A model generated the notes under the pieces. That model did no database searches. It was not told where the DNA came from and saw only the letters and a list, made by a program, of their open reading frames with translations. A DNA stretch of 45,003 nucleotides from Saccoglossus kowalevskii (lineage: Eukaryota > Hemichordata > Enteropneusta > Harrimaniidae), in the NCBI RefSeq assembly GCF_000003605.2, contig NW_003131860.1, positions 492,460-537,462 of the forward strand. The letters run 5' to 3'. Made by a program: the position numbers and the translations under genes. This document shows, piece by piece, positions 11,827-23,134 of this stretch. The number at the start of each line of letters is the position of its first letter. Position 1 is the stretch's first letter.

Positions 11827-11832
11827 GTAAGT

Positions 11833-14609
11833 AATTCGCGCTATAGGTGTGTGTTTACTAAAGTTTTTCACACTCGTTGTAATGTTGACAGTGATCTCCA
11901 CCGATGTGACTCTGGCTAGTTTTGTTGCATGGGTTTGCCGACGCATGCACTTTCGGTTATGAGCTAACGGTGCAATTCGATTTGGAATTATTTTAATATT
12001 ATATATTACCTGGACCGGTTAACTTAATATCTTATTTTCAAGACTCGGCGAAAGCACCTCGAGTTGCGTAGTATGGACTGGGGGTTTGACGCGCGTATAG
12101 TAGTCGTTGCTCTGCTTCGTAAGTCAAGTGCATGCATTGAATTTCAAGTATTGTTATTAAACGGTATTGAACTTGGGAATGTCGTTCATTTTCTCCTTTA
12201 AAATATCACAGTCTGTATCGTTTTTTAACACTTGGTACATAATTACGGGCCATATGGAGAGGTGTGTCAGATCGATTCAGTTCACTGCGGAGGGAACTCC
12301 CAAAACCGGATAAACCGTTGATGAGTCAGTATTGGAACACGATCAACATGAAAAGGTGTACATACTATTATTTTTCATATTCCAAATTATACCACATTTA
12401 AAATTGTTCTTTTTACCGGATTCTTGCTTAAAGCTGACCTACACCCGCACGATTACCAAAAAAGATTGCCTTGTGTTTATGTCGATTGTTTGTACCCTGA
12501 GCGCCCTCGCTTTGAATACACTTAACAATCGTTTTGTCCTACCTTTGTTATTGAAATACAAGTGAGGAATTTCCCACACCCTGCTGCTTCACTGATATCA
12601 CGTATACCTGATCATTTATAAAAATGTCTTCAGTGCGAGTTAACCTCGTGCTATATATATATATGTGTGTTGTGTGTAGTAATTCTAGCGGAATGAATAG
12701 TCTGTTGATTACTAAGAATTTTCTCATGTGAGTGTCTTATGGTGTCAAGAATCGTAAATTTACTTCATGTTGGATCTTGGATTTGTACTCAAAGGACTAG
12801 ACCCTATTCATGCTAGAATTGTAAATCATATTTAAATTTTTAGGGTCATGGATGTAGGTCACATGTCAAGGTAGGATTGACCGGAAACAGTTAATGCAGC
12901 GTGCAATCCCTTTAATTCCACTATATAATTACACTTATTGAAACTTGTCAACTGGAAACCAAAATTCAATCACTGAACATATTTGTCATTTTTTGCTGTC
13001 ACAGTTTTATAAACTACCCAATGTTTGCCATCTACAATATTTATCTTAAACAAATTTTTATATAAAAAAAAAACTCTGCCACAAACTTCACAGATTGGAA
13101 TAAAATGTTTTGAGCAACCTTAGACCTCTTAAAGAATAAACTACAAATCTGCCACACTCTGCTACACTATTTTGATCTAAGGTCCACCACGGATTTGTGT
13201 GTCAGTTTTGATTTTGACCTAATGTTTATTGTAGCAATGAAATATGCTGAAACTGGCCAACTAACACTGACTGCAAGATTTTGTGTGCTCTGGTGTGAAT
13301 AGTGCATTTCTAATTGGGTTGTTGTTATTATCGGAGACGTTGTCCGGTTTGCTTGTTTGTTAAAAGTTTGACTGAACTGTCTGGAAAATCTTACTAAATG
13401 AAAATATATTGGTTCAAACGTTCATGGAAAAGTGGAAACCAAACCAGGAAAAGTGTAATTTTTTAAAATATCATTTTATTCTCCTCATTTATATTTGTGT
13501 ATCACCACTACAGACTGAAGAACTTCTGGGAACAACTTTAAATTCTAACGCACACCACTGATTTGTGTTAAATGTTTGATACTGTCAAGATTTCCATTCT
13601 CTTTTTTTAGTTTATTTAGTTTAATCTCGGGTTGTATTATGCCAAATGAAAACAAACATGTATGGTTCTGATAATCCTGCCCTACCTAAATTTATTGCTA
13701 TCTTAAACTGTTTTTCATTCAAACATAAAGCACGTTGATGTCAAATAATATTTGAATGGAACTGATTCACTTATCCTAAACAATTAAATGTGGGATTATT
13801 GTAAGTAATCAGCAAACATGAATGTTCAATGAACTTAAAAACAAATCTGACTACCCTACCTTACCTGTGTTTTGTAGTGCATATTATGGGAACAACAAGA
13901 CTAATTTTGTTGGCTTTGAGATTAATTGCTGATTACCATTTTCAAGTATGTCACATACTTTTCCCAAAATGCTGATAAATCAATCATAATCTCCCTAGAA
14001 TGCAATATTAATGTCCTTTCTATAAAATAATTTTTTTTTATGTATATATGATTTGATTGAAGTAGAGTCTATTTTGTTACAGTATATACAGTAGTATTCA
14101 AATTGAACACTGGGGACAGATTTAAAAAAAAAAGACATAAAATTTAGAGTGGGTGGTCTCTTAAAATTTTTCATTCTGAAATAATTAAATAATAAACCAG
14201 ACACTGTAATCATATTTTTGTATCATTATGCTATAAATTAACAGTCATCAAGCAATTTTAAAAGAAAAAGTTGTTTTTTATTCGTAGCTGTGATTAACCA
14301 ATAATGTCTGGAAGGTGAAATTGATTTCAATTTTATCGGAAATTTAAAGTATAAAGTTACTCTATTGTAAGTACTGTATTTGCGCTATGTATTTGCTTAT
14401 GTGGTATTTCTATGGTCAAAATAATAGTATTTTAATGCGCTTTTAATATAGAAAATATGGTTCTCGCATTCACTAAATCTTATACATCCAAGGAAAAAAT
14501 ACTGTACCCATGTTTTTATTACTGCATCTGAAATCCACCTCCAAAAGTAGGAAATATCACTATTACATATATCTTCTTATGTCAGCAGATAGGTATACTG
14601 TAAATCAAT
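11833..14609. other. AT-rich non-coding stretch
   Basis: No gene was recognised. A short exon-like segment at about 12043-12118 lies between an acceptor-like TTATTTTCAAG and a donor-like CTTCGTAAGT, but its frame does not continue from the candidate exon at 11826. The rest is AT-rich, with a short TA/TG run near 12650. Confidence 0.4.
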
Positions 14610-14869
14610 TTAAAGGACGGTAGTCATTGTGCCGCACATATGTGACAGTTGGCGCTTTTCTAATGAAATCTAATGAATTTTCTCCAGGGCTCCATGTGCG
14701 CTAGTCACTGCCTGCCACTCCTTCGATATCTTCCAGTCACCAAACAAAAAATGACGAATTAAAGCTTGGTTATCTTCCAGTTTATACTCGTTAGCATGCG
14801 CAAGTCAAAATCGTCGTCTTTGTTCATATGAGACCCATCTCTTGTGCATGGGGGATCACTGCCTTTTAA
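14610..14869. mobile_element. MITE, family A-like, TTAA ends
   Basis: 260 bp flanked by TTAA on both sides, with imperfect inverted ends TTAAAGGACGGTAGTCAT and, reverse-complemented, TTAAAAGGCAGTGATCCC. The interior is GC-richer than its surroundings and has no coding capacity. The ends resemble the copy at 23004-23134. Confidence 0.6.
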
Positions 14870-15754
14870 ATTTGCGTGAGATAAATTTGTCTTGAGGTAG
14901 AATGCAACTCATGATTTTGTTTCCATGTGTTCATATTTTAGCACATATAGCAGTAACAATATTTCATGTCAAAATCTATCTTCATTTCATTGGTTGAGTG
15001 TTAGTCAACTGTGTATGAACCGTTTTGGTTCACTGTCGAAAAACCGAAAAACAGTTAAATAATATGCATAAAATGCCATTTTAGCAGAGATTTCCATAAA
15101 TTACAATAACAAAATATTTCCTCATTAAAAACCAACTAAGAATATTGTCAATTTATAATGTTTCTAGACATTGAAAAGTACATTGTAAAACACTATACTA
15201 ACGAATCCTTTTTTCTCCATATGTCCCTAAGCAAAATTTTGTGTTACGAAATGTATATCCTTGCCATAAGAAACGAGGGTAAAATGCCCTAAAACATATA
15301 AAACTATTTTCACTTAATTATTTTTTATCAATAATTGATTTTCTTCATTCTTGTACATGTAATGTAATAAATATGTAAAAATTAAGGAAATGACAATATT
15401 TTTATTTCTAGTTTCTATTTAAAAATAATCTCTGGTCGTGAGACATGTTTATCAAAATCTTGGTAGACGGTGTGAAAGGCAATTGACCTCCATGCCTGAA
15501 GAGAAACCTTAGAACTATTGCGTTTTTTAACAGGGCCAACTGGGCATGCTGGAATTTGACTTATTTTTTTATAACTTTGTTTGTTTATTCATATCCATCA
15601 ACTCGTGAATAGAATACCACATGTACTTGTAGGAAAGTGAAATAAATATCTTTTACAGACTGAATTAAAATATGTTATATTTTTAGGAAAATTATTATGT
15701 AAATTATTTAATATTTTTTACAATAGTTATACAAACAAATTACATGATTTGAAA

Positions 15755-15966
15755 TACTGTAAAATATTTTATTTTCGCTTGGAATTCATTTTCGCTATTT
15801 TCGAAGGAATGATTCAGTGAAAAAAAAAATCCAGCGAATATACCTTTTTTCCTATATTTTACATTCAACTTGTCAAAAATCATTGAAAATAATTCCATAC
15901 ACAAAACACCAAAAAAAGTCTTTTTAGTGTAAATTAATTCCAGCTAAAATAAAGTATTTTACAGTA
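15755..15966 (+). mobile_element. MITE family B, copy 1
   Basis: Begins TACTGTAAAATATTTTATTT and ends AAAGTATTTTACAGTA, an inverted terminal repeat of about 30 bp with TA at both edges. The interior carries the family blocks TTTTCGCTATTTTCG and TTAATTCCAGCTAAAATA. No coding capacity. Confidence 0.8.
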
Positions 15967-17102
15967 ACCTGAAAAAAATACTACTGCATAACAGTTTGCC
16001 CTTTAAGCGTCAAAGTCAAATTCAGGTACTGCCACAAAACAGTTCCATTTATAGTCTATTCTTTTCCCGCATAAAATTTAAAATTTTTGATCAAAACAAC
16101 AGTTGAATTCAGTGAAAATACAGAAACTATGAATAAATTTATCCAAATTTGAGCTGAAAAAATATTCGATACTAAGGGTTAAGCCGATATAACGCTTCAA
16201 TAGTGCAGAAATTTGTTGCGACACAATTTGTACATGTTTATACTCACAATGTATTCCAAGGCATGCCATTATGCTGCAACAGAAATATGTATATTGATAT
16301 AGTGATCTGGAAAAAACATTTTACTGTTATTGGAATTTGTAGAATGAAATTAATATTTTATAAATAAAATACTCTTGGTGCAACATAGATATTACTTCAT
16401 CTTTATGAATTTTTATAAGTTCAACTTCTTAAACTTAAACAAGAGAGTGGTCGAATAACATTGGAATAACGTGTCGTTGAACGCTATGCTCAGTGATTGG
16501 CTGGTTTGATTCAACTACCTTAAAAATTTATGTATAAAGATGAAAGAATGCTTTTGTTGTGACAAGAGTAAAAATGTAAAAATCAGAGGCCACAACATTT
16601 TAGTTTGCACCTTAAGTCTTCTATATAACCAGATACAGGTAGACTCTTCCCAGCATTCACCAAGCTGACCATACTTGATCTTCAAATTTGTAACCCTATT
16701 AAGTAGGTTAGTTATCTCCAAAATGTTATCATTTGATTTCTTGAGTCATAAATTAATTTAGTTGTAGAAATATTGGATAGTACATCAATCAAACTATAAT
16801 GCTTATTTTTAATTATGTGATCAAAGAGATAAAATAATCAGCTTACATCTAAGTAATTTAAAAAATTCAGTGAAAAAACTTGATTTGATATTACTGCTAA
16901 TACATGATCAGATTACATGAAAATCTGTCTGTAACATTTGTTTGCCTTGTGTGTATGTATCAGAAAGATACGGTAAGTCATGTAGGTCAGTTCATGACCC
17001 ACTGGACATTATAAGTCACTATGTATACATCTTGTACAGTAATCAGTGTAAATATTTAGTATTTGTATATATGTATGACATCATTATTTATACTTAAAAA
17101 TG
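15967..17102. other. AT-rich non-coding stretch
   Basis: No gene or clear repeat was recognised. Open frames here are short and compositionally like translated AT-rich DNA. Confidence 0.5.
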
Positions 17103-17426
17103 CAATTAGGACTGTACATATGAATGCTGTACTTTCGCTATTAGCGCTGAGCCTTAAATCGGTCATGATGGGTTTCCACAATCAAACGGTAAACAAGAGG
17201 TTAAAGACAACGAGTACTACCCAATTTACCAACTTGTTTTAGCCGTTTGGCAGGAAAGATTCAATTTGGTCAATTAGAACTATACATATGAATGCTGTAC
17301 TTTCGCTATTAGCGCTGAGCCTTAAATTGGTCATGATGGGTTTCCACTATCAAACGGTGAGCAAGAGTTAAAGACAACGAGTACTACCCAATTTACCAAC
17401 TTGTTTTAGCCGTTTGACAGGAAAGA
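17103..17426 (+). repeat. Tandem duplication, 168-bp period, two copies
   Basis: The block starting CAATTAGGACTGTACATATG at 17103 recurs at 17271 (CAATTAGAACTATACATATG). Both copies contain TTCGCTATTAGCGCTGAGCC and CAATTTACCAACTTG at the same offset. A few substitutions and a short indel separate the copies; the second lacks its last ~12 bp. Confidence 0.92.
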
Positions 17427-19925
17427 AGATAACAGTGAAGTTTTAATTATTAAATGGTATATTTTTAATTTAATTTAATTCTTTAAGGGTTATGACCATT
17501 TTTTCAGAATCACTGGTTGATAATTTCAATATTTTTTTGATAAGTAAAATTTTCTAAATTAAAAATTCATGTGAACATGTAAAATAACAGTTGAATTCAT
17601 TGTCTCTCTTTGCCAAGTTTGTGAACTAAAAATTAGGTGAAATTTCTGAAAACCTTGAATAGTTGAATTAAATGCCAGTGAAAATTAATGGTTTTAACAT
17701 TAATTAATGATTTTAAAATGGAAAGTTTTAGTCAACTCTCAGCACCATTGTCAACTTTTGGCACCATCCAGAAAATGATTTTGTACAAACTGTTCCTCCT
17801 CAAATTCTGACTTTTTAATCAAAAAACTAAAAGCAACTGTCTGTATAATCTAAAATAATAATAAAATTTAATGAAAACTTTACAAAATGTGAAAATATTT
17901 GCAATTAGTTTTTGATGGGACAAATATATTACAACCAAAAAAATAAAGTCATGATATTATGCAGAGAAGGACATTTGGAATGTAATAAAATAATATTGCA
18001 ATGTGAAGTATTAGAGGCATGCAATGTCCAAATGAACAATGCTATTTTATAATATAAAAATATTGCAGAAGTACATATGTATGGCAGCTGAACTACCTTC
18101 CATTTTATCATGCCTATAATTAAAATTGCACTATTATTAAGCAGTGTCTGCATGTCTACATACCAGGGTAGCATCTAGGCACTGTTTAATAGCTTGCACT
18201 GCAGACTGTTATGGCAAAGGTCTGTAATAAAATAACAATGTATGTTGGATATTACGTGCAATAAACCCATTGTTAGTACTAGTAGGTGTTGATGAATTGT
18301 CTTGATGAGGGCAGGACACGAGATGGTCACTAAGATACATCATGTGAACTTTATGAGAAGTGTATAACAATTGTCAACATGGTGGAAATTTTAACAATCA
18401 CCCATTCAAATATCTCAATGAAATTTAGAGGTAGCCAGTTATCCCCCAATTTGCAGCCATTTATGGAGCCGTTACAATTTTATTGTTTTCCTGAGGGTTA
18501 ATACTGGTAATTGGGACTCATGTTCAACGCTTACTCTGCTAGCCCCATGTACTGTCAGATTGACTCAACCAGATAAGGGCTAACAAACCAGTGCAAATTG
18601 AATTGATTATTGTTCTCTAATTTCTGATGAAATATTAAAGTGTAATATGAAAACTATTTTTCTATGTGTAAAAATGCGTCAGAGTTTAACGAAAACAAAG
18701 AAACGCATTTGAATATGGCATCCACAATCTTAAATACATCAATGTTGGTGACATACTTTATCCCAAATAGGGGCCAAGTGAAAAGCTCCAACGAGTGCAG
18801 ATATGTTTTGAAACGATTGCAGATACACTTAACAAAAATAGTAAATTCTACATGTACATGCATCTTAGTGGTTGTTAGGTAAATAGCTGAAAAAATAATT
18901 TTTTATTCAAACAAAAATTTGAATTCCAGCTGTGTCGATTACATACATGCTTTTATACGTATAGTATGAACATCATTTTGTGTATTAATATAATTCTCAC
19001 TCGTCGTGATAAATATATTGTGAAAAAATTTATAAAAAATACATATCTTGTCCATTTAAAATGAGCCAAGAAATAATTATTGTTATAGTACTATTACACT
19101 TTATAGTGTTCACTGCATATAGCTGTCATGTTTATGTAACTTAAGATAGAGGTGTCTATTTTTGTTAGGTCTAATTTTAACCTTGTTAAATATGACCACT
19201 TTGACATTGACCTGAATTAATACAAGCATTCAAAATTCATTGACATCAGTTATTTAAAAGTACAAATATTTGTACTGAGTGTTTAGCAGTTGTCAAAATT
19301 TGACAAAAGTTTCGCTCTCTTATAATCATTTATGTATGGCACCAGTGTGTACAGTATGTGCGGTAGTTGGAAGACCTGGTGGGGGTGATGCACTAGATTC
19401 AAAAGCTATCAAGTGAGAAAATACCATACCGATTAATGAGATCATCTGGGTGAACATATTGTTTTTTAATTTGGTTCTCAGTGGTTCAGTAAATCATTCT
19501 AAAAGAAATGTTTACATAATTAAAATTGTAATGAGGGAGATTTAGTGAAAGATTATTATGGAAACCCCCCCCCCCCCCTTCTCAGGAAAAAAAACAAATG
19601 TTTAGATGTATGTATGTACATGTAAGCAAGTGATGTTAGATTGATATGAAGATTTGCAGACATCCTCATATCTGGGTAATTTGTGAAGGTCAATCACATT
19701 TAAATATACCCCCCCCTCCCCCAGTATATAGTATTTCTATGTAGTTTCAATAAATCAGGATTACTCAGTTAATACTGCACCCCCTCCACCCCCTCCACCC
19801 CCACATCCCCTCACCATAAAAAAATTAAGAATTTATCTCTTCCACCCAATAAATTACACTAGTATAAATATAAGCTGAAGCCACACACATCTGCACAGAA
19901 ATGATGACTCTTTACTTTATCCATG
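17427..19925. other. AT-rich non-coding stretch
   Basis: No gene was recognised. A run of 14 C occurs near 19566 and pyrimidine-rich sequence at 19709-19812. Open frames at 17929-18174 and 18654-18882 (both strands overlapping) have no coding character. Confidence 0.45.
19709..19812. repeat. Polypyrimidine tract with G-quadruplex potential on the minus strand
   Basis: Contains four C runs of four or five at 19779-19810 separated by TCCA or ACAT, so the minus strand fits G4+N1-7 four times over. A second C-rich cluster is at 19709-19724. Confidence 0.7.
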
Positions 19926-19972
19926 TTAAAGCGTGGAAGTCATCACCTGCGTATGCGTAAGATGGCCATAGC

Positions 19973-20668
19973 GTGTCATTGTTTACAAACAAGCATCTAC
20001 TCTATGAAGCTTACAATCTTGGAATACATCTTGATAAAAAAGGAAAAGACAACTGGGTAACAGACGTAAAACAAATTTTAGAAAATTTAAATATGGGAAG
20101 TATTTGGGAAAACCATAAATCTCTTGATGAAAAACAAATCACTGAAACAGTAACGCGCAAACTAGAACAATCCTTTGAAGTACATAGCACAGAAACATTA
20201 CACGATGACAATAAAGGTAAAAACCACAAAAACAAGTTACAAACCTATAGGAAAATTAAATCAGAATTTGCATATGAAAAATATCTCACCACAATCAAAA
20301 ATCCAAATCATAGAGCAGCTATGACAAAACTCAGAATAAGTGCTCATACCCTTCAAATCGAAAGGGGCAGATATAATAACATTTTAGCAGAGGATCGAAT
20401 TTGCCCAGTTTGTGACAAACAGGAAATTGAAAACGAAAAACATTTTTTTCTCAATTGTAATTTATACAAGAAGGAACGAAAAATCATGATCAACAATATT
20501 AAATACAATATAAGCAACTTGGGGACGGATGACGAAAAACTTACAAATATACTAAAAAGTAAAAATGACAAAACAATCATTGAACTAGGAAAATTCATCC
20601 ACACTTGTTTCAAATTACGACAAGAAAAAATCTTAAAATGCCAGATGCCTCAACCAACCACCAAATAA
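19973..20668 (+). pseudogene. C-terminal fragment of a LINE pol protein
   Basis: An intact open frame of 231 codons. The first few codons belong to the host MITE and the apparent GTG start is an artefact, so this is a 3' remnant and not a gene. Near residues 119-134 it reads KLRISAHTLQIERGRY, a segment common after the reverse transcriptase domain in invertebrate non-LTR elements. A Cys2-His-Cys knuckle follows (Cys144, Cys147, His157, Cys162; spacing CX2CX9HX4C), like the zinc-binding C-terminus of such proteins. The rest is lysine- and asparagine-rich. The lack of frameshifts or stops suggests a recent insertion. The LINE clade cannot be fixed without the RT domain. Confidence 0.82.
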
Positions 20669-20783
20669 TTTAATTTTTTTTTCTTTCTTCTTTTCAATTA
20701 TCTATGAATGTCTTGTGTTTTGTTTTTTTTGTTTGCTATCTTTTGTATTACTTTATTGTATTTTCAATATGGTTTCAATAAAG

Positions 20784-20823
<40 letters not shown>
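19978..20823 (+). mobile_element. 5'-truncated non-LTR retrotransposon (LINE) fragment
   Basis: The fragment comprises the last ~230 codons of the pol open frame, a 3' untranslated region of about 110 bp, AATAAA at 20777-20782 and a (TTA)n tail to 20823. A 5' truncation and a microsatellite-like 3' tail are typical of target-primed reverse transcription. The reverse transcriptase and endonuclease domains are absent. No clear target-site duplication was found. Confidence 0.85.
20777..20823 (+). repeat. LINE polyadenylation signal and (TTA)n tail
   Basis: AATAAA at 20777-20782 is followed at once by about twelve TTA units. Confidence 0.9.
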
Positions 20824-20824
<1 letters not shown>

Positions 20825-20914
20825 TCATGAGCTTTTGAGTTTTTAGCGTGTGTTGTTATCATTGCTTGGGACTCAATTCCTGCGAGTGCGCAGGTGACGA
20901 CGCTTCCGCTTTAA

Positions 20915-23003
20915 CTACTGACCCATATTTGTCATACACTGAATTTACATGTATAAAAAAAAGGTGTATGTATTTTAGTGTTTCATTCTAAAGGGCAATG
21001 CATGGTGGGTAATTTGTATATAATTGGATTCAATGATACCAATGTACACAATAAGCATATCAGCAGCATTGTTAAGCATTCACTGTTAGGAAATGAACAT
21101 AAAAAGGCCAAGGTGAGCGTATAATTTAATGCTTTGTGCAGGAATTCCATAGCATAAAAGATATCTTCTGTTTTACCTCCAGTGATCTACCGAGTGGTTA
21201 CAAAAAGTGTCTGTTCCTGGGGATATGTGAATAAAATGTTTTAACTCAATTGCATGGTATAGAATTCATTATGCTTCAATAGATGCCTACTTGAATGCCG
21301 CAATGTACTTTTAAATATTCAATTTTATTCATAATTTCAATAAATTGACAGGGTAATAATGTACTTGACTGATTTGAATTTACAGTTATATTCTTCAACC
21401 TGTTTAATGGTTCGTCAACTTTTATCAGCATTTGACAGAATAAATCTTACTATATAGTTATATGGAATTTGTTATATAAAATTCATATTTTATAAACATA
21501 ATAAGTGTGTCATAACAGTTTAGTTTAGCTCTTTTCAGTCTAACGCTCTCCCAACTGAGCTATTTCGGCTGAAACCAAATAGAAGATGAGTACCACTTTC
21601 TGTTAGTCCGCCCTTTTTATAGTGAATTTCGTGACAGATATCTACCCCGTTACTTCTATGATCTACCGTCTTTCAACAAATTTATTCTTTTAATCGATGT
21701 CATTTTGAAACGCCTTGGTGAATATGTATTTCATACATTAAATGTTAGGTACAAAATTTCAGATTTATTGTAATATTTACTATACAAACGCACAAATGTT
21801 CTTTGTTTTGTAATCACTTTATGGGCCGAAGGCCTTTATTATTTTGTGAATAAAAGACCATATATACATATATAGTTTAGCTCTCTACAGCCACATACAT
21901 TTACAATCTTTTTTTTTTCTGGAATTCCTTTCTCCCAAGCAGTCACCAAACTGACCAAACTTTTTAGGGTTCCATTTTGATTCTAGATCAGTCGTATCAG
22001 AGAGCTCACTGGTGTACAACATAACCATGTATACTTCCATGGGTTCAAATTACAAAAAAAAACCTGGTTGTCCAGTGATACCAACCTCTCTGAAAAACTG
22101 GTTATCAACATGAAAATGTCCAATAGCTTGAATAATTAAGGCCAACTTTGGCTAAGGCTTTTTGTTCAAATTATTTTTTTTAAATTTATGCATTATTTTG
22201 TTCTTGTTTTTTTTTTAATTCCACAGTAGCAAAACAAATTATTATAAAAATAATAAAGTAAATACTAAAAAGTATTCTTTGTGGTTGTCCCAATAAGTAA
22301 CTAGTTTCAAAATTTGGACAATTGCCAATTTTTTTTAATGGTTCAGTTTGAAACTATTAAACATTTAAAGGGTAGATGTAATCAAGGGTGTATCATGCAA
22401 ATACATTTGTACTAATGGATTGTAGGTGTTGAATCGTTTTCTGTTCAAGCGAGAGATATATCAGAACTAATGCGTTAATGCATCCTAGATTCCACCCTTC
22501 AGGATAGAGTGTTGATAGGGTTTTTACTGCCACCTGCTTATCTCTGATAGAGGCTTGCTTCCAGACTCTTGTCGCTGTGTTACTATGACACAGTCTTTGG
22601 TGCCGGGCAAGCTGCTTGTATACCAAATAGCAGGATTTTTGCTAAACAAGGGAAGAGGGGCGCAGCGCCCTCATGCAATGGCCATGCACCCCCTTACCCT
22701 GGGGAGCAGATCCTCTGGCAATTATAAAATTCTGATTGACCAGTGATCACATGTGGCCACACTTTTCAACTGTGACCTGTCTGATATTAATTTTGGCCGC
22801 AAGGGAGCCATAGAATGCTCCATTTTGGTAGGGAGAACCCTATCTCCCCCACTTGGTTGCACCGCTGAATTGCAGTGCTCCCTCTTGCAGTTTTTTTCTA
22901 GAAAAAACCCTGAATAGGAATGGTAATTACATTTTTATATTCGTGAGGGACCAACGTACATACAGCATATACATTAGTATAAATGACAAAGTCATATTCA
23001 TGG
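20915..23003. other. Non-coding stretch with repeat debris
   Basis: Apart from the tRNA fragment at 21534-21569, no gene was recognised. The part at about 22560-22920 is GC-richer and reads like old transposon sequence (GGGGCGCAGCGCCCTC palindrome, CCCTGGGGAGCAG), but no ends were found. Confidence 0.4.
21534..21569 (-). pseudogene. 5' half of a tRNA-Phe(GAA)
   Basis: The minus strand from 21569 reads GCCGAAATAGCTCAGTTGGG and then AGAGCGTTAGACTGAA. This is the acceptor 5' strand, D arm, A box and anticodon stem-loop of animal tRNA-Phe, up to and including the GAA anticodon. The sequence then departs: there is no T arm, no B box and no 3' acceptor strand. It is a truncated tRNA copy, not a functional gene. 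It might be an inserted tRNA half, or the head of a degenerate tRNA-derived SINE. Confidence 0.85.
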
Positions 23004-23134
23004 TTAAAGCGCGGTAGTCGTCGCCCAGCGCGTGGTCATTTTTCATGTTAATAAACAATGTATTTTACACGTTGTATGCGTTGCTATGAATCCCATATCG
23101 AACAGAGCGTGGCGAGACAACCACTATCCTTTAA
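23004..23134 (+). mobile_element. MITE family A, short copy, TTAA ends
   Basis: 131 bp edged by TTAA on both sides. The left end is TTAAAGCGCGGTAGTCGTCG; the right end, reverse-complemented, is TTAAAGGATAGTGGTTGTCT. The interior is unrelated to the longer copies except near the ends, so it is an internally deleted or separate subfamily member. Confidence 0.7.

Larger units (their letters stand above)
19926..20914 (+). mobile_element. MITE family A, copy 2, split by a retrotransposon
   Basis: The left part, 19926-19977, runs TTAAAGCGTGGAAGTCATCA through GATGGCCATAGCG. The right part, about 20824-20914, resumes with TTTTTAGCGTGTGTTG and ends ACGACGCTTCCGCTTTAA. Joined, the two parts match the reverse complement of the uninterrupted copy at 5149-5266. 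The outer ends are inverted repeats edged by TTAA. The intervening ~846 bp are a LINE fragment, so the LINE landed inside the MITE. Confidence 0.85.

Noticed and set aside
17103-17426. CRISPR-like array
   Set aside because: Only two long direct copies with no spacer structure, in a eukaryotic intergenic context; it is a simple tandem duplication.
20011-20613. Minus-strand open frames opposite the LINE
   Set aside because: Shadows of the plus-strand pol remnant, which has the recognisable zinc knuckle.
21534-21569. Functional tRNA gene
   Set aside because: The T arm, B box and 3' acceptor strand are missing, so it cannot fold as a tRNA.
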